Positions 56,917-64,000 of a stretch of 64,000 bases of DNA are shown piece after piece. The position numbers and the translations under genes are program-made. Under the pieces are notes generated by a model. It did not search any database. It was given only the letters and a program-made list of their open reading frames with translations, and was not told the DNA's origin. The DNA is from Marinobacterium lacunae (lineage in GTDB: Bacteria; Pseudomonadota; Gammaproteobacteria; Pseudomonadales; Balneatricaceae), in contig NZ_JMQN01000047.1 of assembly GCF_000705555.1 (NCBI RefSeq), positions 62,001 through 126,000 on the forward strand. Reading direction: 5' to 3'. The number at the start of each line of letters is the position of its first letter. The first letter of the stretch is position 1.

Positions 56917-57774
56917 ATGTCATTTTTGAGCCGTGCAATGGCTGTGGTTATGTTGGCGCTGCCGACATTTGCCCTGGCCGATACCTTTGTTTTTACCGCC
57001 ATCCCTGATGCCGACGAATCCCGTTTGCAGCAGCGTTTCGGCAAGGTGGCCGACTACCTGAGCGAACAGCTTAATGTCGATGTGCAGTACATTCCGGTGA
57101 AGTCCTACGCAGCGGCAATCACTGCGTTTCGCAACGATCAGGTTCAGCTGGCCTGGTTTGGTGGCCTCTCAGGTGTGCAGGCACGCCGTCTGGTGCCGGA
57201 TTCAGAAGCGCTGGCGCAGGGTTATGAAGACCAGTTCTTCAAGTCGTACTTCATTGCCCATGAAAGTGCTGGTATGGAAGCGGGCGAGAGCCTCAGCGAC
57301 GCGCTCAAGGGCAAGACGTTTACCTTCGGTTCTAAAGGCTCTACATCAGGCCGTTTGATGCCGGAGTTTTACCTGCGCGAGCAGTTTGGCGCAGCGCCTG
57401 AAGAGATTTTCTCACGGGTCGGCTTCTCCGGTGATCACAGCCGCACGATCGCGCAGGTTCAGTCCGGTGCCTATCAGATCGGGGCGGTCAACTTCGCGGT
57501 GTGGGAGAAAGAGCTCGAAGAGGGCAAGATCGACACCAACAAGGTGAAGGTAATCTGGACCACGCCGACATACCCCGACTACCAGTGGACCATTCGCGGT
57601 GATGTGGATGCGCGCTTTGGAGCAGGCTTCAAAGAAAAGGTGCGTCAGGTGCTGCTGAACATGAACGATCCGGACCTGCTGGCAAGTTTCCCGCGCAAGA
57701 GCTTTGTGCCCGCCAGTAACGACGATTACGGCCCCATCGAAAGCACTGCTAAGGCGATTGGCCTGCTGGACTGA
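56917..57774 (+). CDS. ABC binding protein, PhnD-like; predicted for selenium oxyanion
   Basis: 285 residues from the MSFLSRAM start after aaggagag. Signal peptide ends at ALA-DTF. The mature protein is of the phosphonate/phosphite-binding class (FVFTAIPDADESRLQQRFGK, ITAFRNDQVQLAWFGGLSG, FGSKGSTSGRLMPEFYLRE). In this class a subgroup encoded beside selD is annotated as putative selenate transporter. Context (selD-selU immediately upstream) supports selenate or selenite. Phosphonate is the alternative; no phn catabolic genes other than phnA are near. Confidence 0.85.
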   Translation: MSFLSRAMAVVMLALPTFALADTFVFTAIPDADESRLQQRFGKVADYLSEQLNVDVQYIPVKSYAAAITAFRNDQVQLAWFGGLSGVQARRLVPDSEALAQGYEDQFFKSYFIAHESAGMEAGESLSDALKGKTFTFGSKGSTSGRLMPEFYLREQFGAAPEEIFSRVGFSGDHSRTIAQVQSGAYQIGAVNFAVWEKELEEGKIDTNKVKVIWTTPTYPDYQWTIRGDVDARFGAGFKEKVRQVLLNMNDPDLLASFPRKSFVPASNDDYGPIESTAKAIGLLD

Positions 57775-57782
57775 TAACACGG

Positions 57783-58514
57783 ATGTCTGATCAACAGGTG
57801 TTGTTTCAATTATCCGCCCACTCGCTGGAGTTGGGCGGCCATACCGTGCTGGATGCCGTCAGCCTAAGCATCCGTGCCGGTGAGAAGGTTGCCCTGCTCG
57901 GGCCGTCCGGTGCGGGAAAAACGACCTTGCTTAATCAGCTGTATCAGCAGTGCCCGGAACAGATCGCACTGCAGCCGCAGGGCGGTGGGCTGGTGGATCT
58001 TCTCTCGGTCTATCAGAACGTGTTTATCGGCGCGCTGGACCGTGTGGGCACATGCGCGGCGCTGTGGAATCTGGTTCGGCCACTGCGCACGCACCGAGAT
58101 GCTATCACCAAGTTAACCGAAACATTGGGGTTGGAGACCAAACTCTGGCACTCGTTAGACAGGCTCTCGGGTGGTCAGCGTCAGCGTGTGGCCATAGGGC
58201 GAGCGCTCTATCGCCAGCAGCCGGTGTTTCTGGGTGATGAGCCGGTATCGTCTGTGGACCCGTTGCAGGCCCAGATGCTGCTCGATTACCTGCTGCAGCA
58301 GCATGAAACGGCCGTTGTCAGTCTGCACAACCGCCGTCTTGCGCTGGAACATTTCGATCGGATCATCGTGATGCGTGATGGGCGAATCTGCTGTGATCGC
58401 GCAGCGACTGAACTTGATAGCGAAGCGCTCGATGCTTTCTATCAGGAGAGTTCATCGCCCGAGTCGGAACAGCCAGCTCCGAGTGAAACGGGCTGGGCGA
58501 TAACCGCCTCATGA
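57783..58514 (+). CDS. ABC transporter ATPase, PhnC-like; predicted selenium importer
   Basis: 243 residues. Walker A LLGPSGAGKTTLLNQL, signature LSGGQRQRVAIGRALY and Walker B FLGDEPVSSVDPLQ. It lies nine bases after the binding-protein gene and overlaps the permease start (ATGA). It is shorter than typical PhnC in the region between Walker A and signature. It powers the importer with the fused permease. Confidence 0.88.
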   Translation: MSDQQVLFQLSAHSLELGGHTVLDAVSLSIRAGEKVALLGPSGAGKTTLLNQLYQQCPEQIALQPQGGGLVDLLSVYQNVFIGALDRVGTCAALWNLVRPLRTHRDAITKLTETLGLETKLWHSLDRLSGGQRQRVAIGRALYRQQPVFLGDEPVSSVDPLQAQMLLDYLLQQHETAVVSLHNRRLALEHFDRIIVMRDGRICCDRAATELDSEALDAFYQESSSPESEQPAPSETGWAITAS

Positions 58515-60016
58515 TCACGACCCCCTATTTCCGGCTTCGCTCAAGCGTGCGCACGTTAAACCGTGTCTGTTTCGCGTTGGTGGTGGCCGCCGCTCTGTCC
58601 CTTCTATGGGCTGATCTTGCGGTGTATCCGGTGGACCCCTGGCACGAACTGGCCCGCATCGGGCGAGGTGTCATACTGCCTGCCTGGGATGAACCCCGGG
58701 TGTTGGCAGAGTCGTTGGGGCAAACGGTGGCGTTTGCGCTGCTGGCCGTGGTACTGGCAGTACCCCTTGGGCTGTTGCTGGCGATGCTGTTCCATTGGCG
58801 CGCGGTGCGCTATTTCTGCGCGGCCATACGGTCGGTGCACGAGCTGTTCTGGGGGCTGATCTTCATGCAGCTCTACGGATTGAGTGCCACGACTGGCTTG
58901 TTGGCCATTCTGGTCCCGTTTACCGGGGTCTTTGCCAAGGTGTTTGCGGAGATTTTCGAGCAGCAGGCACACGCGCCGGGGCAGACCTTGTCGCCGAGTC
59001 TGGGCACGCTCAAACGCTATGCCTATACCCTGATTCCGCAAAGCTGGTCGGCATTGCTCAGTTACATTCGTTACCGCTTCGAGTGCGCCCTGCGCTCCAG
59101 CGCCATTCTGGGGTTTATCGGCCTGCCGACGCTGGGCTTTCACCTTGAAACCGCATTCAAACAGGGGCAATACAGCGAGGCCGGTGCGCTGCTGTGGGCG
59201 TTTGTACTACTGATCGCCACGATCCGTTTCTGGATGAAGCCTGTGTTACTGCCGTTCTATATCGGATTGGCAATCTGGCTGCTTCCTGAAACGGTCGGCT
59301 TCAGTAACGGTGGCTATCTCTGGCAGTTTGTCAGCGTCGATATCTGGCCGGAGCCGCTGAGAGACGCGCAGTGGGGCGCGGCACTTCAGTGGTACACCAC
59401 GATGTTCACCGATCAGGTCTGGCCCGGTCTGATTCAGACCCTGCTGCTTACGCAGATTGCGCTGGTGCTGACGGCGGTGGTGGTGTTGGCGACATACCCC
59501 TTTGCCACGCGTGTGCTGGGCGGCCCGCTTGTACGCTGGCCCGGACGTTTCCTGCTGCTGATACTGCGCTCAACGCCGGAGATGGTGCTGGCGTTTGTAT
59601 TTCTGCTGCTGTTTGGCCCCTCCGGCTTGCCGGCTGTGCTGGCGCTGGCGCTGCACAACGGCGGGCTGATTGCATTCCTCGTTGCCAACGCCAGTGACGC
59701 CGAGGCTGGTGGCCGAGTGTCGCGTCCTGACGATCCTAAAGGGCTGCTGCGCTATGCCTATATCGAAACGCCGCGCCGTTTTCCGGCCATGCTGGCGTTT
59801 CTGTTCTATCGCTGGGAAGTGATCCTGCGCGAAAGCGCAATCATGGGTATTCTTGGCATAACAACGTTGGGTTTCTATATAGACTCCGCGTTTGAGGAGA
59901 TCCGCTATGATCGCGCCTTCCTGCTGATAGCGGTAACCGCGATACTGAATATTCTGGTTGATGCCACCTCTCGTCGGCTGCGTCTAATGGCGCACGCAGA
60001 CACGGCACGACGCTAA
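58511..60016 (+). CDS. ABC transporter permease, fused PhnE-like domains; predicted selenium importer
   Basis: 501 residues. Two binding-protein-dependent permease domains (about 70-250 and 310-495) are fused in one chain, each with the EAA-type loop (YAYTLIPQSWSALLSYIRYR and YAYIETPRRFPAMLAFLFYR). PhnE-type permeases usually work as homodimers of one domain, so the fusion fills the pore alone. The start overlaps the ATPase stop. The pattern fits with the selD-linked importers described for selenate. Confidence 0.88.
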   Translation: MITTPYFRLRSSVRTLNRVCFALVVAAALSLLWADLAVYPVDPWHELARIGRGVILPAWDEPRVLAESLGQTVAFALLAVVLAVPLGLLLAMLFHWRAVRYFCAAIRSVHELFWGLIFMQLYGLSATTGLLAILVPFTGVFAKVFAEIFEQQAHAPGQTLSPSLGTLKRYAYTLIPQSWSALLSYIRYRFECALRSSAILGFIGLPTLGFHLETAFKQGQYSEAGALLWAFVLLIATIRFWMKPVLLPFYIGLAIWLLPETVGFSNGGYLWQFVSVDIWPEPLRDAQWGAALQWYTTMFTDQVWPGLIQTLLLTQIALVLTAVVVLATYPFATRVLGGPLVRWPGRFLLLILRSTPEMVLAFVFLLLFGPSGLPAVLALALHNGGLIAFLVANASDAEAGGRVSRPDDPKGLLRYAYIETPRRFPAMLAFLFYRWEVILRESAIMGILGITTLGFYIDSAFEEIRYDRAFLLIAVTAILNILVDATSRRLRLMAHADTARR

Positions 60017-60048
60017 GAGACAACCTTGCTCACGAATGGGATACGAGA

Positions 60049-60897
60049 ATGGATGAATCAGTAAAAATTGAGCTGGCGCAGGTGCAGGAGATCTACAATC
60101 TGATCGTTGAGTTCTTTGTGACCTACAGTTTTCAGATTGTCGGTGCCATCATCATTCTGCTGCTGGGGCTGTGGGTGGCCAGCAAGGTGTCCAACTGGTC
60201 ATTGGCTCTGATGCAGCGACACAATCTGGACATCACGCTGAGCCGGTTTATCGCCAGTTGCGTCAAGATACTCATCATCGCGATGGTCGCCGTGGTGGCG
60301 CTTGGCAAGCTGGGGATCAGCGTCACCCCGTTACTGGCTATGATCGGTGCCGTCGGTTTGGGGGCAGGGTTGGCCGTTCAGGGTTTGCTGTCCAACTACA
60401 GCGCGGGCCTGACCATCGTCCTGACCCGGCCCTATGTGGTGGGCGATACCATCAGTGTGCAGGGCGTTACCGGCCAGGTTAAGGAGGTGCACCTGTCGCA
60501 CACGCTGCTGACCAACGAGGATGGTGTTGAGATTTCGATTCCCAACAAACACGTGGTCGGCGAGATCATCCATAACTCCCACGCCAATACGCTGGCGGAA
60601 GTCTCCATCGATATCGCATACAGCGCCGATCCCGAGCGCGCGATCGCGTCGCTTAAATCAACCCTGTCAGGCTTTGGTGAAGAGATCTGCCAGGATCCTG
60701 CACCGCAGGTGGGTATAGAGGCGTTCGGTGAAAGCGGTATTACGCTGGGTATACGCATCTGGCTTCCGACCGAGCGCTATTACGACCTGTTGTACCGTGC
60801 CAATCTTGCCATGTTCAATGCGCTGAAAGCCGAAGGCATCGAGATACCCTTCCCGCAGCGTGAAGTGCGCCTGCTCAATACGCCCTCTGCTGCCTAA
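60049..60897 (+). CDS. mscS: Small-conductance mechanosensitive channel MscS
   Basis: 282 residues, near the 286 of E. coli MscS. Three membrane segments, with a Gly/Ala-rich pore helix (AMIGAVGLGAGLAVQGLLSN), followed by the conserved RPYVVGDTISVQGVTG at the start of the cytoplasmic vestibule domain. It opens on membrane tension to release solutes after hypo-osmotic shock. It follows the selenium operon by 32 bases, but a separate promoter is possible. A 23-base inverted repeat follows. Confidence 0.95.
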   Translation: MDESVKIELAQVQEIYNLIVEFFVTYSFQIVGAIIILLLGLWVASKVSNWSLALMQRHNLDITLSRFIASCVKILIIAMVAVVALGKLGISVTPLLAMIGAVGLGAGLAVQGLLSNYSAGLTIVLTRPYVVGDTISVQGVTGQVKEVHLSHTLLTNEDGVEISIPNKHVVGEIIHNSHANTLAEVSIDIAYSADPERAIASLKSTLSGFGEEICQDPAPQVGIEAFGESGITLGIRIWLPTERYYDLLYRANLAMFNALKAEGIEIPFPQREVRLLNTPSAA

Positions 60898-60915
60898 ACC
60901 GCTATTTATTTGCAG

Positions 60916-60938
60916 GCCGTGCCACCAGGTGGCACGGC
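60916..60938 (+). repeat. Inverted repeat after mscS
   Basis: gccgtgccacc and ggtggcacggc are perfect complements around one central base. There is no T run; a hairpin that stabilises the mscS transcript end, or a weak terminator, is likely. Confidence 0.5.
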
Positions 60939-61429
60939 TGGCTAAAACTCATTTAACCCCTGTCCGAGTTACAGGCTGCTGCCGATAAAATCGCCAAGCG
61001 CTATGCGCTGTTGGATGCGAAACCCTGATTCGCGAAATGAGGATATGAACCTATTCTATCCGCAGGCGTATAAACGACCATCTGGTTTGAGTCTTATTAA
61101 CCTGATATTTGCATTGGTCGGGTCAGGCTAAGCAGAAAATACGTTAAATTCTCATTATGATAAAAATAGTTATCGTGATATGAGCGGTGTCGCCAGTCTA
61201 TATTTACACTGTGTTTGAATTCAATAGTTGTTAATACTGTTTATGCTTTTCATTTAAAAGCAGTCTTTTGGGCATGTGCTAGAATTATTAGGATTTTACA
61301 TGATATGGTTATTAGGCCTGTGGAGGTATTGGTATATTTGGTTGTATAAATAAGGGACTTGATATAGATGCTTTTTGAAGCGGGAATAGTATGTTTATAT
61401 TATCGCTTCCCTTTTAAAGGAGGAAGGTT
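60939..61429. other. AT-rich spacer before the coiled-coil genes
   Basis: About 490 bases without a gene. It becomes markedly AT-rich from 61050 onward. A short frame near 60958-61027 reads LSELQAAADKIAKRYALLDAKP and then stops, resembling a broken gene end. The last 40 bases hold the strong ribosome site (aaaggagga) of the next gene. Confidence 0.5.
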
Positions 61430-61717
61430 ATGAGTAGGAAAGAGGCATATCAAAAAAAACTCCAAGCGCAGCTGGACGAGTGGGACGCGGAAATTAAAAA
61501 GCTCAAAGCGAAGGCAGATGCTGCTGAGGCCGATACACGAATTGAGTATTACAAGCATATTGATGAGCTACAGTCTATGCAGGTATCGGTTAAAAATAAG
61601 CTTGTTGAGCTTAAAAACTCCAGTGACGATGCATGGGAAGATCTTAAAGTAGGCATCGATAGTGCTTGGGAGTCTCTTGGTAAAGCGTTGCACTCAGCGG
61701 CTTCGAGATTTAAGTAA
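61430..61717 (+). CDS. Small cytoplasmic coiled-coil protein
   Basis: 95 residues, no signal peptide, strongly helical with heptad-type repeats (YQKKLQAQLDEWDAEIKKLK). The C-terminal half has SSDDAWEDLKVGIDSAWESL, close to SSADAWDQMKKGFSNAYKDL in the next gene, so the two are paralogues. It resembles the small coiled-coil stress-type proteins found in various proteobacteria. Function is unknown. A very strong ribosome site (ttaaaggaggaagg) precedes the start. The region upstream is AT-rich. Confidence 0.7.
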   Translation: MSRKEAYQKKLQAQLDEWDAEIKKLKAKADAAEADTRIEYYKHIDELQSMQVSVKNKLVELKNSSDDAWEDLKVGIDSAWESLGKALHSAASRFK

Positions 61718-61758
61718 CACTATTGTTCGATGCATATACCCTGTTAAGGAGGTTTTAA

Positions 61759-62213
61759 ATGAATTTACATATACCGACGCTGGTGCTGATTGGCGCACTG
61801 GGTATTGCTCAGCCCTGCTATGCACAGGCGGAAAAGGACAGCGCTTCAATAGAAGAGGTTAAGAGGGATACTCAGGAATTAATTAAGTCTATAGGCTCAT
61901 TTACTGCTGATAAAAAGATCAGGCAGTTGAAGAAGCAAAAGACAGCTTGAATAAGTTGGATCAACGTATTGATGCGTTGCAGGCAAAAATCGATCAAAAC
62001 TTTGACGACATGAGCGATGCTGCTCGTCAGGAAGCCCGTGAAGACATGAAAACCCTTCGTAAGCTGCGAAATAAAACGGCTGAATGGTACGGCAGTATGA
62101 AAACCAGCTCTGCAGATGCGTGGGATCAGATGAAAAAAGGGTTCTCCAATGCCTACAAGGACCTCGCAGAAGCCTGGGAAAAATCTGAAAAAGCGCTCGG
62201 CTCCAATCAGTAG
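61759..62213 (+). pseudogene. Exported coiled-coil protein gene broken by a one-base frameshift
   Basis: A first frame (61759-61950) encodes a signal peptide (LIGALGIAQPCYAQA) and the start of a helical region (SIEEVKRDTQELIKSIGSFT). A second frame (61947-62213) encodes the rest of the coiled coil (DQRIDALQAKIDQNF and on). Reading the second frame back past its ATG gives DQAVEEAKDSLNKLDQRID, which continues the first part in sense. The break is at a run of five A (61912-61916); six A would restore one frame of about 151 codons. So the gene is a frameshift mutant, a sequencing error, or a programmed slip. The protein is a paralogue of the gene upstream, but exported. Confidence 0.75.
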
Positions 62214-62312
62214 CTTTGCTCAACAACCGTACTCAGCTATGCTGCGACAACTGTAGTCAGTGTGTGGAGCCCACTTCGGTCGTTAAGCACTTGGCAGCGA
62301 TAGGATAGCAAA

Positions 62313-62924
62313 ATGTCAAATTGTGGCTGTGGAGCAGAACAGGCCGATCGTTTAGAACGAAAAACGCTATTAGCGCTTCTGTCGATCAATGCGTTTATGT
62401 TCGTTGTGGAGTTAACCCTGGGCTGGTTTGCGCAATCGACCGGTCTTATTGCCGATTCACTCGATATGCTGGCGGATGCGTCTGTTTATGGTTTGTCGCT
62501 GTATGCCGTTGGCAAAGGGATCGTCCAGCAGGCAAAAGCTGCCAGAGTCAGCGGTTATCTCCAGATTATATTGGGGCTTGGCGTGTTGTTTGAGGCGCTG
62601 CGACGCTTGCTGTTTGGTAGTGAGCCACAGAGCACCCTCATCGTTGTTGTTGGTGCCGCGGCGCTGGTTGCCAATGTCCTGTGCCTTGTGCTGATTTCCA
62701 AGCACAGAGAGGGCGGGGTACACATGAGGGCGTCTTGGATATTTTCCACAAACGATGTCATCGCCAATCTGGGTGTCATGCTATCCGGCGTACTGGTTGC
62801 CGTTCTGGGGAGTCGATATCCTGATCTGGTCGTCGGTGCGATCATTTCGATTATTGTGATCCGAGGTGGGATCACGATTCTTCGAGAAGCCGGAGAGTCT
62901 CTGGATCCTCCCAAATGCGCCTGA
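62313..62924 (+). CDS. CDF-like cation transporter with N-terminal CxC motif
   Basis: 203 residues with about six membrane segments, the cation diffusion facilitator layout. The metal-site region has ADSLDMLADASVYGLSLYAV in TM2 and STNDVIANLGVMLSGV in TM5, with Asp and Asn/Asp rather than the usual HD-rich sites. A Cys motif (NCGCGAE) opens the protein. There is no C-terminal cytoplasmic domain, so it is short for the family. It likely moves a divalent metal. It lies 100 bases after the coiled-coil gene. Confidence 0.8.
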   Translation: MSNCGCGAEQADRLERKTLLALLSINAFMFVVELTLGWFAQSTGLIADSLDMLADASVYGLSLYAVGKGIVQQAKAARVSGYLQIILGLGVLFEALRRLLFGSEPQSTLIVVVGAAALVANVLCLVLISKHREGGVHMRASWIFSTNDVIANLGVMLSGVLVAVLGSRYPDLVVGAIISIIVIRGGITILREAGESLDPPKCA

Positions 62925-62944
62925 TGGGCGATGGTCGGTTATCA

Positions 62945-62972
62945 GGCCCGGCACATGAAACCTTGCCGGGCC
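62945..62972. terminator. Hairpin between convergent genes
   Basis: ggcccggca pairs perfectly with tgccgggcc across a ten-base loop, between the CDF-like and TRIC-type genes. No T run on either side. Confidence 0.5.
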
Positions 62973-63003
62973 GACATGCCTGCCAGCTCACAATTGGAAA
63001 GTG

Positions 63004-63630
63004 TTAAGCCTTCTTATACGGATTCGGCAGCTTGATATTAAAACGGATCGCCAGCGCTCTTAGCAGAAAGGCGACGCAGAATCCGCCGATCAGGTCGTAG
63101 CTGTGAGGCAGCTCAAGACTGTTGAGCGACAGGTAAACCACTGAGCCTGCGAGCGCGGTCGTGATATACAGCTCCTCATTCATCAGCGTCAGATTACTGC
63201 TGCACAGCACGTCGCGGGCGATACCGCCAAAGGAGGCGGTCATCACACCCATGCAGACCGCTATCAGCGGCGTAGTGTCGAAGTTAAGCGCGACCTCCGT
63301 ACCGACCACGGCAAACAACGCCAATCCCACGGCGTCCATCCATAGCAGTGCTTTCGATAGTGATACCAGTTTAGGCGCTATGAAGTAGGTCGCAGCTGAA
63401 GCGATCAAACAGACGCTGATCCAGATCGGTTCACGGATCCAGAACACTGGCAGGTTTCCAAGCAGAAGATCGCGCAGGGTGCCGCCCCCGATACCGGTGA
63501 CGGTACCGATCAGCATAAAGCCCAGTATGTCCATGCGGTGTCGGGCGGCGTCGAGTGCGCCGGAGATGGCAAATACGGCGACGGCAGATAAGCCCATAAG
63601 GTTAACGACGGCGGTGATATCGAATGGCAT
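63004..63630 (-). CDS. TRIC/UPF0126 family cation channel protein
   Basis: 208 residues with seven membrane segments in two repeats (LMGLSAVAVFAISGALDAAR with MDILGFMLIGTVTGIGGGTLRD in the first, LLWMDAVGLALFAVVGTEVA with MGVMTASFGGIARDVL in the second). The GGG-type and GGIARD loops are typical of prokaryotic trimeric intracellular cation channels (YadS relatives). It likely passes K+ or other cations. It is convergent with the CDF-like gene. Confidence 0.9.
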   Translation of the reverse strand: MPFDITAVVNLMGLSAVAVFAISGALDAARHRMDILGFMLIGTVTGIGGGTLRDLLLGNLPVFWIREPIWISVCLIASAATYFIAPKLVSLSKALLWMDAVGLALFAVVGTEVALNFDTTPLIAVCMGVMTASFGGIARDVLCSSNLTLMNEELYITTALAGSVVYLSLNSLELPHSYDLIGGFCVAFLLRALAIRFNIKLPNPYKKA

Positions 63631-63739
63631 GTGAGCCCTTTTTTGACAGTTTTAACCTGAGAGGTCGTTATAGATGAATTAAACTCAATCGTCGGTCAAG
63701 AAAAGATTGTTTTTTCCAAAGTGGGAAACTTCCTAAAAT

Positions 63740-63946
63740 GTGCAGCAACTAGACATTCATGGGCACAAGATAGCAATCATGTACGATCAAAACTTCAATT
63801 CATTTTGGGCATGTCGTCGTCAGGCTGATATGGAACGTGCCGCGTATTTCAAGAAAAGTGCTCGTGCCGTGAAATCTTGGGTTGTAAGCAAGATTGCGTA
63901 CATCGCGGGCGATACTACGCTGATCGGTCGCCACCATACTCACTAA
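63740..63946 (+). CDS. Small hypothetical protein near the window end
   Basis: 68 codons from a GTG at 63740; an in-frame ATG at 63779 would give a protein of 55. It is rich in Lys, Ala and aromatic residues (YDQNFNSFWACRRQADMERA) and has no signal peptide. I do not recognise it. A good terminator closes the transcript 30 bases after the stop, which favours a real transcript. Confidence 0.4.
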   Translation: MQQLDIHGHKIAIMYDQNFNSFWACRRQADMERAAYFKKSARAVKSWVVSKIAYIAGDTTLIGRHHTH

Positions 63947-63976
63947 GCGCTACGCCCTTCAACACGTTTAGCAAAC

Positions 63977-64000
63977 AAGCACCTTTCGCGGTGCTTTTTT
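63977..64000 (+). terminator. Rho-independent terminator at the window end
   Basis: aagcacc/ggtgctt stem with a six-base loop, followed by T residues to the last base of the window. Confidence 0.85.

Noticed and set aside
60958-61027. Short coding-like fragment after mscS
   Set aside because: Only about 22 codons, bounded by a stop upstream and without start or homology I can name; noted only as a possible gene remnant.

Overview
The window looks like a chromosomal segment of a free-living, aerobic, probably marine gammaproteobacterium of the Oceanospirillales/Marinobacterium type. This is inferred from moderately high GC, opgGH, an Entner-Doudoroff cluster, a CbrA-type symporter protein, cyclic-di-GMP enzymes and selenium genes. 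No rRNA, tRNA or CRISPR array was seen, and no intact insertion sequence.

Layout. 1-4.8 kb: the end of a fadB-like gene, a thiolase that has lost its catalytic residues, a lone NifX-like protein, PhnA, an AEC carrier and OpgC. 4.8-8.5 kb: opgG-opgH for osmoregulated periplasmic glucan. 8.9-18.1 kb: an iron-siderophore block on the minus strand (fhuF-fhuC-fhuD-fhuB, an ABC exporter, a TonB receptor) with a good Fur box at its head. 18.3-23 kb: purE-purK, a manganese riboswitch with a GDT1/UPF0016 exporter, a secreted small protein, an HPF-like protein and a Do-family protease. 23.2-31.8 kb: edd-eda-(terminator)-zwf-pgl, an unusual nuclease-like gene, and fructokinase-pgi. 32.1-37.4 kb: response regulator, hybrid kinase, sugar-binding protein and glucokinase in one tight operon. 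37.5-46.9 kb: an Ada-like protein, a symporter-STAC protein with no kinase, a sugar ABC importer, a DUF4336 protein, a chemoreceptor with a C-terminal Cache domain, and a cold-shock protein. 46.9-49.6 kb: a gene-poor stretch with possible IS debris, then a LysR/EamA pair. 49.7-54.6 kb: a predicted tRNA-queuosine mannosyltransferase, a muramidase-holin pair and two GGDEF proteins. 54.7-60.9 kb: selD-selU, a three-gene ABC importer likely for a selenium oxyanion, and MscS. 60.9-64 kb: an AT-rich spacer, two related coiled-coil genes (the second frameshifted), a CDF-like transporter, a TRIC-type channel and a small ORF.

How it fits together. Glucose and fructose catabolism is nearly complete here. 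Glucokinase, fructokinase, Pgi, Zwf, Pgl, Edd and Eda take hexoses to pyruvate and glyceraldehyde-3-phosphate. The FrcBCA-like importer and the binding-protein/kinase/regulator module are the likely uptake and sensing arms. SelD, SelU and the adjacent importer form a selenium uptake-to-tRNA-modification unit.

Most worth a second look: the thiolase lacking all its usual catalytic residues, the three-component sugar-sensing operon, the kinase-less symporter-STAC protein, the nuclease-like protein with a duplicated N-terminal domain, the orphan lysis cassette, and the frameshifted exported coiled-coil gene.
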